A stretch of DNA of 19,311 bases from Deltaproteobacteria bacterium (GCA_003646995.1 QMLZ01000032.1:1-19311), one strand, 5' to 3'. Counted from the first letter of the stretch, positions 7,900-16,600 are shown. Notes: generated by a model from the letters alone, not told the origin. Translations and numbers: made by a program.

Positions 7900-8666
7900 C
7901 TCTCTACATTCTTGGTTAGGGCGATAAAGGCATCATTCAATGTGGCACTTGGATTATCAGGAAATATATCAGAGATAATTTTTGCCGGAGGGCCTTCTGC
8001 TGCGATGCGACCCTCATTAATGAGTACAACCCTGTCGCAGTTCTCTGCTTCGTCCATGTAATGGGTGGTCACAAATATGGTTACGCCACCTTGGGCAATT
8101 TCCCTTATGAACTCCCAAAATCTTTTTCTAGTAGCAGGATCGACCCCTGAGGTGGGCTCATCGAGGAAAACAATCCTGGGCCTATGGAGGAGAGCACAAC
8201 CGAGAGCCAGGCGCTGCCGCCACCCAGGCGGCAGTTCCTTGGTAAGGCGGTTCTTTACTGGGCCGAGGCGTGTCATATCGAGGATCCAGTCTATTGTCTC
8301 TGGCCATTTGACCTTTGGAACCGCGTATATGCCGAGGTAAAACCGAATATTTTCATAAGGTGTCATATCTTCATAAAGAGAGAATTTCTGGGACATGTAG
8401 CCAATGGACTGCTTTATTTTTTCCGATTCAGTGAAGATATCGTGCCCGGCTACCATGCCATAACCGGAAGTAGGGGTAATAATCCCGCAAAGCATGCGAA
8501 TGGTGGTAGACTTGCCCGCTCCGTTGGGGCCGAGGAAGCCGAAGACCTCACCCTCCTTTACAGAGAATGATATCCGGTCCACAGCGGTAAATTTCCCGAA
8601 TTTTTTAACCAGATCCTTGACTATTACTGAGTTAACACCGGAGAGGTTTTTGTCCGACTGATTCAT
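7896..8666 (-). CDS. ABC transporter ATPase (second)
   Basis: A 256-residue nucleotide-binding protein. Walker A is GPNGAGKS at residues 46-53, Walker B ends FLDE at 167-170, and the H-loop histidine is H202 in TTHYMDEAE. The ABC signature is altered: where LSGGxxQR is expected it reads LPPGWRQR (145-152). In this exporter family, as in fused YbhF/RbbA ATPases, the second ATPase often has such a change. The gene overlaps the previous ATPase gene by 35 bp and the next permease gene by 4 bp. It should pair with the first ATPase to power the two permeases. Confidence 0.94.
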   Translation of the reverse strand: MNQSDKNLSGVNSVIVKDLVKKFGKFTAVDRISFSVKEGEVFGFLGPNGAGKSTTIRMLCGIITPTSGYGMVAGHDIFTESEKIKQSIGYMSQKFSLYEDMTPYENIRFYLGIYAVPKVKWPETIDWILDMTRLGPVKNRLTKELPPGWRQRLALGCALLHRPRIVFLDEPTSGVDPATRKRFWEFIREIAQGGVTIFVTTHYMDEAENCDRVVLINEGRIAAEGPPAKIISDIFPDNPSATLNDAFIALTKNVER

Positions 8667-9432
8667 CAGCTTCCTCTATCCTTTTAACCAGTGCATCTTC
8701 AAGGCTCGGGTGTCCTGAACGAATTTCCTCTGGGTTGCCCCAGACCAGCAGCCGCGAGCGGTGCATAAGAAGGATGCTGTCGCACTTTTCAGCTTCATCC
8801 AAATAGGCAGTAGATATGAGTATGGTCATTCCGCGCCGCCTCATTTCCAAAATCATGTCCCAAAATTCCTGCCTAGACACGGGGTCTACACCATTGGTGG
8901 GCTCGTCCAGAATGAGTAGCCGAGGTTCGTGGACCAAGACGCATGCCAGTCCCCGTTTTTGCTTCATGCCGCCAGACAGATTGCCTGCCCTCCGATCCAA
9001 GAATGGAAGTAAATTGGTAAAGCCCAAATACGCCCTCACCTTTTCTTCCCGGTGTTTACCGGAGATCCCGTAAATGTCCATAAAGAATGTCATGTTCTCA
9101 ATAACCGTAAGGTCAGGATAGAGTCCGAAGCGCTGAGGCATGTAGCCCATGAGGTGTTTGATCTCGGCTCTCTGTTTCACAACGTCTAGTCCATGGACTA
9201 ATATTGAGCCCTTGTCAGGTGGAATCATTGTAGCAACCATTCGGAGAAGAGTTGTCTTGCCCGCTCCGTCAGAACCTACAAGTCCCATTATGGTGCCTGT
9301 CCTGACATTGAAAGACACCTCGTCCACGGCCTTTAGTCGTCCGTAAGACTTGGAGACGTTATCGACTGCTACGGCGAAGCTTTGAGTGCTGTAAAGATTT
9401 TCCTTGATTGCTTGGCTAGCGGAACCACGCAT
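8632..9432 (-). CDS. ABC transporter ATPase (first)
   Basis: A 266-residue nucleotide-binding protein. Walker A is GSDGAGKT (53-60), the signature LSGGMKQK (152-159) is canonical, and Walker B is LLILDE (172-177). The H-loop histidine is replaced by alanine: STAYLDEAE, with A209 in the histidine position. It therefore complements the second ATPase, which keeps the histidine but has an altered signature. In E. coli YbhF the two domains are fused; here they are separate genes overlapping by 35 bp. The start overlaps the end of the HlyD-type gene by 17 bp. Confidence 0.94.
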   Translation of the reverse strand: MRGSASQAIKENLYSTQSFAVAVDNVSKSYGRLKAVDEVSFNVRTGTIMGLVGSDGAGKTTLLRMVATMIPPDKGSILVHGLDVVKQRAEIKHLMGYMPQRFGLYPDLTVIENMTFFMDIYGISGKHREEKVRAYLGFTNLLPFLDRRAGNLSGGMKQKRGLACVLVHEPRLLILDEPTNGVDPVSRQEFWDMILEMRRRGMTILISTAYLDEAEKCDSILLMHRSRLLVWGNPEEIRSGHPSLEDALVKRIEEADESVGQKPLRC

Positions 9433-10582
9433 CGGCAGGCATCCCCGGTTTGAGCTCCAGGTCTGGATTTGGAATGGTAACCTTCACAAGGTAGACCAGC
9501 TTAACTCTCTCTTTGTGGGTCTGGATGATCTTAGGAGTAAATTCTGCCTCAGGCGAGATGTACGACACCTGACCTTTATAAGTCTTGTTGGGAAAGGTAT
9601 CGGTCTTTACCTTTACTTTTTGTCCTGGCTTGATGTAACCAATCTCAGGTTCACCCACAAAGACTTTTAGGTCTACTGTGGAAAGATCGGCCATGGAGAT
9701 GACCTCCCGGGCAGGGTTGACCACTTCTCCCGGCTCCACGTCGCGACTTGTTATGATCCCGTTGAAAGGAGCCCTCAGCTCTGTGTATTCAAGATAAAGG
9801 CGTGCAAGTTCTTCCGAGGCCTCGGCTTCCTTTAACTTTGCCTCTGCAACCTCCAGTTCTCTTTGAGTTATTTCTATCTTTTTGAGATTTCCTTTTGCCT
9901 GCTCGAGGGCCGCCTGAGCTGCGCTCAGTTTTGCACGGGCGGCCGTAATGCTTTCGCGGCGGAAGCCCTCCTCCAGAAGGGAAAGGGCCTCCTTTGCCTT
10001 CTGATACTCCTCGAGCGCTGTCTTATACCGGAGAACCGCGGTATCACGTTGCCTCTCCGAGGCTGTTTTTTCGCGGTACAGCCTTTCAAATCTGATCTTG
10101 TCTCTTTTTGCGTCCTCCATTCTGAGGCGAGCTGCCTCTGCAACCCGCCTGGCCTGCTCAATCTGCTGTGCTCGATAACCTGATCTCAGTTCGTTGAGTT
10201 TTGCTTTAAGAGCCTCGACCTCGGCCTTTGCCTGCTTTACCTGCTGGGGTAAGACAACCTTGTAGAGTTCCAAAAGAGAGCGTAGACGTTTCACATTACT
10301 CCTAGCTTGCTCCACTGCTGCAGTTGCCCGGGCAAGGCGGTTTACAAACTCCTTCCTTTCAAGCTCTGCCAGAATTTGGCCCTTTTTTACCCCCATCCCG
10401 TCGTCAACTAGGACCCTCGCCACCCTGCCGCTTACCTGAAAAGCAAGGTTGGACTCAGTAGCTTCAATGGTTCCAGAGTAGTAAAGCTCAGCTGTTTTTT
10501 CTTTCCACTGCCCGTAGTAAACAAAAGCCACCACTCCGATAAAAAGGGCGGCAAAGGCAACTATGGCGATGACTTTTTTCAA
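9416..10582 (-). CDS. HlyD-type membrane fusion protein of exporter
   Basis: A 388-residue periplasmic adaptor like YbhG. A single N-terminal membrane anchor (residues 4-23) is followed by a lipoyl-half motif (GTIEATESNLAFQVSGRV, DDGMGVKKGQILAEL). A long alpha-helical coiled-coil hairpin, rich in K, E, A and L, spans about residues 65-260. The second lipoyl half and beta-barrel region follow (LRAPFNGIITSRDVEPGEVV, then KPGQKVKVKTDTFPNKTY). It should link the inner-membrane ABC complex to an outer-membrane channel, which is not encoded here. The start is TTG at 10582 with a G-rich ribosome site. It is the first gene of the five-gene operon, preceded by a candidate promoter. Confidence 0.93.
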   Translation of the reverse strand: MKKVIAIVAFAALFIGVVAFVYYGQWKEKTAELYYSGTIEATESNLAFQVSGRVARVLVDDGMGVKKGQILAELERKEFVNRLARATAAVEQARSNVKRLRSLLELYKVVLPQQVKQAKAEVEALKAKLNELRSGYRAQQIEQARRVAEAARLRMEDAKRDKIRFERLYREKTASERQRDTAVLRYKTALEEYQKAKEALSLLEEGFRRESITAARAKLSAAQAALEQAKGNLKKIEITQRELEVAEAKLKEAEASEELARLYLEYTELRAPFNGIITSRDVEPGEVVNPAREVISMADLSTVDLKVFVGEPEIGYIKPGQKVKVKTDTFPNKTYKGQVSYISPEAEFTPKIIQTHKERVKLVYLVKVTIPNPDLELKPGMPADAWFR

Positions 10583-10616
10583 CTGCTATTCCCCCCAAAT
10601 GGTTCCAAAATTTTAA

Positions 10617-10645
10617 TTTATAGCACCCACATAGGCTATTAGCAA
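10617..10645 (-). promoter_or_regulatory. Candidate sigma-70 promoter of exporter operon
   Basis: On the minus strand TTGCTA (-35, 10640-10645) and TATAAA (-10, 10617-10622) are separated by exactly 17 bp. This places a start site near 10610, about 28 bases before the TTG start codon. It was judged by eye only. Confidence 0.45.
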
Positions 10646-10649
10646 GTCA

Positions 10650-10665
10650 GTGTTAAGTTAAACAC
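10650..10665. promoter_or_regulatory. Candidate operator by exporter promoter
   Basis: GTGTT (10650-10654) and AACAC (10661-10665) are inverted copies around AAGTTA, and they enclose the smaller palindrome TTAAGTTAA. The site lies five bases upstream of the candidate -35 box. An outer pair, ACCCAC (10625-10630) and GTGGGT (10673-10678), frames it. Drug exporters of this type are often controlled by TetR- or MerR-type proteins, but no such gene is next to this operon. Confidence 0.3.
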
Positions 10666-10727
10666 AACAAACGTGGGTTGGCTGGTAGCGGCGGGATCGT
10701 AAAGGAGGTGCTGAGGGTTTGACTCGG

Positions 10728-11555
10728 CTATTTAAATCCTTCCTTTTCTGCCAGGATATCGAGGTGGAGCGTGGCAAGATATTCCAATTCCATGGGTGTT
10801 TCTATCTCAAATTCTCGGCGGTCAACCGTTTTCAGGTAGCGTAGACACTTTTTACAAAAATCCACCCTGAGGCCCTCTTCTGTATCGCTGTGGAAATACC
10901 CCAATGTTTTTTGATCCTCATTCTTGCAAAAGGGGCAGTTGACCCTTGGATAAGGCCATTCCTCACCGCAGAGTTCGCAATGCAAGTGTCGTTTTCCTTT
11001 CTTGTCAAGATAGGCCATATTGGGCTCTGATCCACAAACAGGGCAGTATCCCTGATCCCATGCGTCTTTATCCAGCATAGCCGAGCAAGCTTTTCGAATC
11101 GCTTCCAAGGATGGTTTCAGGGAAAGCTTGGCTAAAAAGAAGAGCCTAGCCGGCTCCAAACTTACCTCGGCTGCCGAAGCAGATATCTTTTCGTCGTCCT
11201 TCTTTAGAATGGCTTTAAAGAGCGAGGAAGCCCAGGCAGGGTCTTTCTGGATTTGCTCCGCGCATTTGTTCATGCCGGTGCTCTCTTCCTTTTGCTCATG
11301 GGCCAGGTATGCTGCTATTCTAGAAAGAACTTTGGCCGCGGCAGCGAGGTCAAGGGGAAGTTCATCTCTTGAGAAAATTGGAAAGCCTTCCTTTATTTTT
11401 AGTTCTTGTACTGCCTTATCCACTTGTATCTGCGGGGTGGAGACCTCAAGGTCTTGCATAAGTTCAACAAGTACCCTGTAAGAATTAAGTATCTCTTTTG
11501 CAAAGGGACGTTGTTGGACAATGTGGTCTATATATTTTTGGATGTCTTGAGTCAT
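10728..11555 (-). CDS. fdhE: Formate dehydrogenase maturation protein FdhE
   Basis: A 275-residue cytoplasmic accessory protein needed for active formate dehydrogenase. The family feature is clear: four C-x2-C pairs in the C-terminal half, C171/C174 (CPVCGSE), C193/C196 (CELCGEE), C207/C210 (CPFCKNE) and C234/C237 (CKKCLRY). These bind iron in rubredoxin-like knuckles. The N-terminal 160 residues are helical and variable, as usual. The start at 11555 has a GAGGAACC site upstream. It is the last gene of the formate dehydrogenase region, after the peroxiredoxin gene, and is separated from the exporter operon by 145 bp. Confidence 0.93.
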   Translation of the reverse strand: MTQDIQKYIDHIVQQRPFAKEILNSYRVLVELMQDLEVSTPQIQVDKAVQELKIKEGFPIFSRDELPLDLAAAAKVLSRIAAYLAHEQKEESTGMNKCAEQIQKDPAWASSLFKAILKKDDEKISASAAEVSLEPARLFFLAKLSLKPSLEAIRKACSAMLDKDAWDQGYCPVCGSEPNMAYLDKKGKRHLHCELCGEEWPYPRVNCPFCKNEDQKTLGYFHSDTEEGLRVDFCKKCLRYLKTVDRREFEIETPMELEYLATLHLDILAEKEGFK

Positions 11556-11621
11556 ATTGTGGTTCCTCGTTGATAATCAGGGCCCTCACCAAAGCAGTCG
11601 CCGTTGGGCGGGGCCATAAAA

Positions 11622-12221
11622 TTAGTTCTCAAGCTCTTGTAATGCCTTGACCAGAGTTTCCAGGCGTGGCCTCTCGTTAATATTGTGGACGTCAATATAG
11701 CGGATGATACCTTTCTTGTCGATTACAAACAATGCTCTTTCTGCCATACCGTCTGTGCGAAGTATGCCATATTCTGAAGCCACTCTGCCATGAGGCCAAA
11801 AATCAGAGAGAACCGGGAACCACAGATTCCCCATCTGCTTGGTCCAGGCATAAAGGGTGGGCAAGTTGTCAACACTTATCCCTAACAAGATACAGTCGTA
11901 TTGATCAAATATTTCCTTGGCCAGGTTATAGCCAGGCCACTGATCAGAGCAAACCGGGGTCCAAGCAGCTGGTATAAAGGACAAGACCAAGTTTTTCTTA
12001 CCCAGAAACTGGTGGACAGATATCTTGTCTCCGCTCAAGGAGGGGAGGGTAAAGTCAGGAGCCTTATCCCCTACCTTGACCTTGAGCACGCTATCTCTAG
12101 GCTTCAGGGGCCCTGGATTGTATATTTCATCCTTGAATGCCAGTGAGTGAGTTTGAGCAAATGCAATGGTCCCAAGTGATAAGGAGAAAACTGCAAGAAG
12201 AAAAATAATCTTGTTTTTCAT
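11622..12221 (-). CDS. Exported peroxiredoxin (AhpC/TSA family)
   Basis: A 199-residue thioredoxin-fold peroxidase with a signal peptide (residues 1-22, ending AFAQT), so it should act in the periplasm. The peroxidatic motif PxxxTxxC is present as P84-AAWTPV-C91, following VGDKAPDFTLPSLSGDKIS. An arginine in GMAERALFVID fits the conserved active-site arginine. Only one further cysteine is present in the mature protein (C110, in YDCILLG), so the resolving step may use that cysteine or an external thiol protein. Its ATG overlaps the stop of the upstream thioredoxin-like gene (ATGA at 12218-12221). That coupling suggests the thioredoxin-like protein is its reductant or works alongside it. Confidence 0.9.
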   Translation of the reverse strand: MKNKIIFLLAVFSLSLGTIAFAQTHSLAFKDEIYNPGPLKPRDSVLKVKVGDKAPDFTLPSLSGDKISVHQFLGKKNLVLSFIPAAWTPVCSDQWPGYNLAKEIFDQYDCILLGISVDNLPTLYAWTKQMGNLWFPVLSDFWPHGRVASEYGILRTDGMAERALFVIDKKGIIRYIDVHNINERPRLETLVKALQELEN

Positions 12222-12802
12222 TTTTGTGTCTCGCTTTTGAGTTTTGTCGTGATTTCTTTTATAAATTCGTCAAGGTCCTTTATCCGGCCAAGTTTGGAAA
12301 AGATCACCTCGGGGCACTGATCCGGCAAGTTGGATACCACAATAAAATAAGGTGTTCTTATCTCACCCAGGGTCTTGTGAATAGCAAAATCACTGTCAGG
12401 AAACATGGGGAAAGGGATGCTGAATTTTTTCTTGAAGAAATTAACTTCGAACATGGAATTCCCGGCACCTATCCCTATGATCTTTATTTTCCCTTTCAGC
12501 TGAGAGTCTGTTTCGATCTTCTCGTACAGCTCATTGACGCGAGGGGCCTCTCTTTGGCAGAAAGGGCAATACATGCTGAATATCTCTATGATCACTAAGG
12601 GCGAGTTGATCTCCATGATCCAAAATGGCTCCTTCTCTTCAACGCCGAGATATTGGGCTTCAGCCGGGCTTTGGATCGGCGGAATCTCAAATCTAGGTAA
12701 AGGATCTTCGGGTGCTGGAGTTTTTCCGTTGGCAGCGCACGTAATGTTACATGCAAGGAAGACAAGGCACCAGGAAAAAACGACGAAAATACGGGGCTTC
12801 AT
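12218..12802 (-). CDS. Exported TlpA-like thioredoxin-fold protein
   Basis: A 194-residue protein with an N-terminal signal (residues 1-24, ending TCAANG). A lipoprotein is conceivable because FLAC precedes residue 19, but the lipobox is not canonical. The thioredoxin-fold domain begins near residue 55. The active site is C79-PF-C82 in SMYCPFCQREAPRVNEL, and a cis-proline loop is likely at EIRTPYFIVV. TlpA/ResA-type proteins reduce or transfer disulfides outside the cytoplasm. It lies between the formate dehydrogenase subunit genes and the peroxiredoxin, behind an intrinsic terminator. The start at 12802 is supported by the signal peptide. Confidence 0.87.
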   Translation of the reverse strand: MKPRIFVVFSWCLVFLACNITCAANGKTPAPEDPLPRFEIPPIQSPAEAQYLGVEEKEPFWIMEINSPLVIIEIFSMYCPFCQREAPRVNELYEKIETDSQLKGKIKIIGIGAGNSMFEVNFFKKKFSIPFPMFPDSDFAIHKTLGEIRTPYFIVVSNLPDQCPEVIFSKLGRIKDLDEFIKEITTKLKSETQK

Positions 12803-12820
12803 CCGTTTACCTCCAGTTTA

Positions 12821-12855
12821 AAGAACAAAAGGGGTACCTTGTCTGGTACCCCTTT
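12821..12855 (-). terminator. Intrinsic terminator after fdhB
   Basis: GGGGTACC (12831-12838) and GGTACCCC (12845-12852) form a perfect stem with a six-base loop. AAA/TTT pairs extend it to 11 bp. On the minus strand it is followed by TTTTGTTCTTT, a classical U-tract. It lies 23 bases after the fdhB stop and 18 bases before the thioredoxin-like gene. Confidence 0.85.
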
Positions 12856-12878
12856 GGCCTTAAGGCATTAGATTATCC

Positions 12879-13634
12879 CTAGCTTACTAGTTTGTTTATA
12901 GCCTGCCATTCCAGGGCCAGTTCTTTCAAGGACTGTCCTATTTTCTTCAGAGCCATTTTGCGGTCAATACTCGAGGGTTTAGTATCTGCCTGGGCATACG
13001 TGTAGTACTTTTCAGGCTTGTCACACAAAAGGTAAAAAACCCTGAGATCCTCAAGACCTGTCAATGTGGCATTGGGATATTTGGCCTTGACTTCTTGAAG
13101 TCTCTGTTTTGCCAGTTCCACCATCTTGTCCCTGTCCCCAAAATTCATGGCCCCGGTGGGACAGGTCTTGACGCAAGCCGGGAGGAGACCGTTATGTACC
13201 CTATCGAAGCACATGGTGCACTTGGCCATGTAGCCGGTTCCCTTTTGAGCCCTCGGGATATTAAACGGACAGGCCTCAATGATGTCAGCAGCATTTGCCT
13301 TCTTTAGCTTGTCCGTGTAAAGAACCGCCCCTGTCTGACTGTCAATAATAATGCCGCCAGGAACCATATCATCGGCTGCTTCTTTGCACGGTGGTTCCAG
13401 ACAGTGCCGGCACTGGTCGGGGAAGAAATACCAAACGGGCTTACCATCAGGACCAAGATGCTCCTGAAACCTAATCAATTTATAGGTATAGAAGGAGAGA
13501 TCTTGCGGATTCTGGTAGCTGCCCACATTCTTCGTTTTTGTGGCAGGAAGCTGGTTCCACTGCTTGCAAGCAATCTGGCACCCGCGACATCCCATACAAA
13601 CCGTAGTATCTATAAAAAATGCCTTTCCGCTCAT
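12879..13634 (-). CDS. fdhB: Formate dehydrogenase beta subunit, four 4Fe-4S clusters
   Basis: A 251-residue electron-transfer subunit. Four cysteine groups are visible: C13/C16/C19/C23 (CMGCRGCQIAC), then CRHCLEPPC, then a cysteine in ACPFNIP, then CTMCFDR with ACVKTCPTGAM. Together these make four ferredoxin-type clusters. The protein has no signal peptide and no C-terminal membrane helix, unlike E. coli FdnH. It is probably carried out by the Tat signal of FdhA and stays soluble. No cytochrome b gamma subunit follows, so electrons probably go to or from a periplasmic cytochrome c. The start is 15 bases after the fdhA stop, behind an exceptionally strong ribosome site. A terminator follows the gene. 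Confidence 0.95.
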   Translation of the reverse strand: MSGKAFFIDTTVCMGCRGCQIACKQWNQLPATKTKNVGSYQNPQDLSFYTYKLIRFQEHLGPDGKPVWYFFPDQCRHCLEPPCKEAADDMVPGGIIIDSQTGAVLYTDKLKKANAADIIEACPFNIPRAQKGTGYMAKCTMCFDRVHNGLLPACVKTCPTGAMNFGDRDKMVELAKQRLQEVKAKYPNATLTGLEDLRVFYLLCDKPEKYYTYAQADTKPSSIDRKMALKKIGQSLKELALEWQAINKLVS

Positions 13635-13636
13635 TC

Positions 13637-13652
13637 GATCACCTCCTTTCTA
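13637..13652 (-). promoter_or_regulatory. Extended ribosome site of fdhB
   Basis: On the minus strand the sequence TAGAAAGGAGGTGATC, which includes the fdhA stop codon, is complementary over its whole 16 bases to the usual bacterial 16S 3' tail (GATCACCTCCTTTCTA). GGAGG is seven bases before the ATG. It should give very efficient initiation and coupling of fdhB to fdhA. Confidence 0.8.
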
Positions 13653-16600
13653 TATCTTTCTTATATTGACCATAAAGGCCTTGGTTTCAGGAATCTTAGT
13701 GTTAGGGTCGCCCGTTGATGGTGTCAAGAGATTAGCTGAGTCGCCACCGTCTTTGGGATACACCCACCCGTAGTGCCATGGCAAGCCCACTTGGTGGACT
13801 ACATTTCCCTGGATTTTGAACGGCTTGAACCGGGCAGTTACTACGGCAACCGCCTCCACTCGGCCTCGGGCAGACTCTACCACCACCTTTTCCCCGTTCC
13901 TTATTCCTTTCATCTGCGCTAGCTCACGACTCATTTCCACGAACAGCTGAGGCTGGGCCTCAAGCAGCCATGGCTGCCAACGCGTCATTACGCCCGTCTG
14001 CCAGTGCTCTGAAACCCGGTATGTAGTGGCCACTATGGGATATCGAGGATCGCATGTCTTGTATACATCCATGTCGGTCGAGTACCTGGGAGCCACTGGG
14101 TTGACCAGTTGACTGGAAAGCAGATTTTTCTCCACGGGACATTCCAGAGGCTCGTAATGCTCCGGGAAAGGTCCGTCTGCTCTTCCAGGGCCGAATATCC
14201 GGCCATGGCCTTCGGGTTTCATTATGAACGGGTATTTGGTTTTGGGATTCAAGGTCCCATCTGGCTTGAGCATTGGAGGCCATCCACCGTCGGGCACATC
14301 TCCGACCCAGCCTCCTTTTCCTCCTTTGGCCGTGGGATCCCATTTGATGACTGGGTGTTCTGGATCCCAGGGATTTCCGTACATGTCCACCGAGGCGCGG
14401 TTGTAAAGAATACGGCGATTAACCGGCCAGCACCATGCCCATTCGAGGTTGAGCCCAATACCTGACTTTTCCCTCTTGCGCCTTGCGGACATGTTGCCTT
14501 TATTGGTGTAAGAGTTACAGTACAGCCAGTTTCCGCTGCTGGTGGAGCCATCGGCCTGCAGATATGCAAAGCTGGGCACAAGGTCGCCCTTCTTGAAATG
14601 CTTGCCCTTGACAGTGACGTCTTTCTGGAAGTAACCGTTGATTTCCTTTGCCACTTTATGGGGATCGTATTTCCCCCTAGTTGTGTAGTCCCATTTGAGG
14701 TTCAAGATGGGCTCGGGGAATACTGCCTTTTTACCTTTCTTGATGTCTTTGCGGTAAAACCACCGGATTTTTTTAAATAGATCAATCATTATGTCGCCAT
14801 CAGGCCTAGCTTCTCCAGGTGGCTCTGCGGCTTTGTAGCGCCACTGCATCCAGCGGCCACTGTTGGTTATGGATCCCTCTTTTTCAACCGACACGGCACA
14901 TGGCAGGAAAAAAACCTCGGTCTTTATCTCCCTCGGGTTCATACCAGGTCCCTTCCAGAACCAGCCCGTCTCATTGGGAAAGATGTTGACATTAACCAAC
15001 CAATCCAGCTTTGTCAGCGCCTTTCTGGTCTTGTTGGAATTTGCACCGGATGCGGCAGGGTTCTGGCCCCATGCGAAAAAACCACTAAATTCGCCCTTAT
15101 ACATTTCGTCGAACAGATCCAGCCAGGAATAGGTCTTGCCATCGTCCAGCTTGGGCAACCAGGTGTACCCGAAGTCATTAGCCGGGGTTGCCTTATCTCC
15201 CCAAAAGCTCTTGAGCAAGCTGACCGAGTACTTGGGGTAGTTCCCCCACCAGTTGGCACTGAGAGGATCATTGGTGTGTGGAGTGTACTTCCTGTTGTAA
15301 TCGGCAAGCGTTGCCTGAGATGCCTTGGGAGTTTTGAGATACCCCGGCAAAATGCGGAAAAGGATGCAATGGTCTGTGGAACCCTGCACGTTTGACTCAC
15401 CCCTAAGAGCGTTGACCCCTCCTCCAGCCACACCAATGTTGCCCAGGAGGAGCTGAATGATCGCCATAGCTCGGATGTTTTGTACCCCTACTGTGTGCTG
15501 TGTCCAGCCCATTGCGTACATGATGGTTCCGGCCTTGCCCTTTTGTCCGGTTGAAGAATATGCCTCATAGACCTTGAGGAGATCCTCTTTGGGTGTCCCG
15601 GCAATAGCGGATACTGTGTCAAGATCGTAGCGGCTGTAATGTTTTTTCAGCAACTGAAACACGCAGCGAGGGTGCTGTAAGGTAGGGTCCTTTTTGGGTA
15701 TGCCCTTTTCATCTTTCACAAACGCCCATTTACTTTTGTCGTATTTGTGATGAACTGGGTCATAGCCCGAGAAAAGCCCGTCGTGGAAGTCATAGCTATC
15801 TGCAACTATGAAACAGGCGTTGGTATAGTTGGCCACATATTCCTTGAAATATTTGTCGTTGTCCAGGATGTACTTTATCATTCCGCCCAGGAAGGCGATA
15901 TCGGTTCCCGAACGAAGTGAAGCATAAATGTCGGCCTTGGAAGAACTTCTGGTAAACCTCGGATCTACACTTATAAGCTTGGCACCCCGTTTCATTGCCT
16001 CAGTCACCCATTTGAAGGAAATTGGGTGATTTTCAGCAGCGTTGGAACCCATTATAAGGATGCAGTCGCTATTCTTTATGTCGATCCAATGATTGGTCAT
16101 TGCGCCGCGTCCGAACGACTCTGCCAGAGCCGCCACAGTGGCACTGTGTCAGATACGGGCCTGGTGCTCGATATATACGAGCCCCAAGGCCCTCATCATG
16201 GCCTGAATTAGCCAACATTCTTCATTGTCAAGTGCCGCACTTCCAATGTGTGCAATACCATTGGTTCGGTTTACCACCTGGCCCTTGGCGTTGCGTGCCG
16301 TGAAGCTGGCATCACGGCTCTTTTTTACCCTAAGGGCGATCTGCCATAGCGCCCAATCCCAGGATACCTTTTGCCAGCGGGTGCTGTAAGGAGCCCGGTA
16401 AAGGGGAGTTGTAACACGATTCTCATTGTTTACCAGCTGGCTAAGGGCGGCTCCCTTTGAACACAAGGCGCCCTCGTTAATGGGATGGTCAGGATCCCCT
16501 TCAATGTTAATAACCTTGCCTGCCCCCGCCTCGCCGGTGTGGACAATCACACCGCAGCCCACGGCACAATAGCAACAGATACTCGTGGTCTCTTTGGCGT

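Noticed and set aside
10701..10710. AAAGGAGGTG on the plus strand just past the fdhE stop
   Set aside because: A ribosome-site match, but no plausible gene follows on that strand; the frame only shadows fdhE.
13650..16151. Separate molybdopterin oxidoreductase gene starting with GTG at 16136, and a truncated upstream gene
   Set aside because: The TGA between the two parts is at the conserved selenocysteine position and the parts join in frame into one full-length enzyme.
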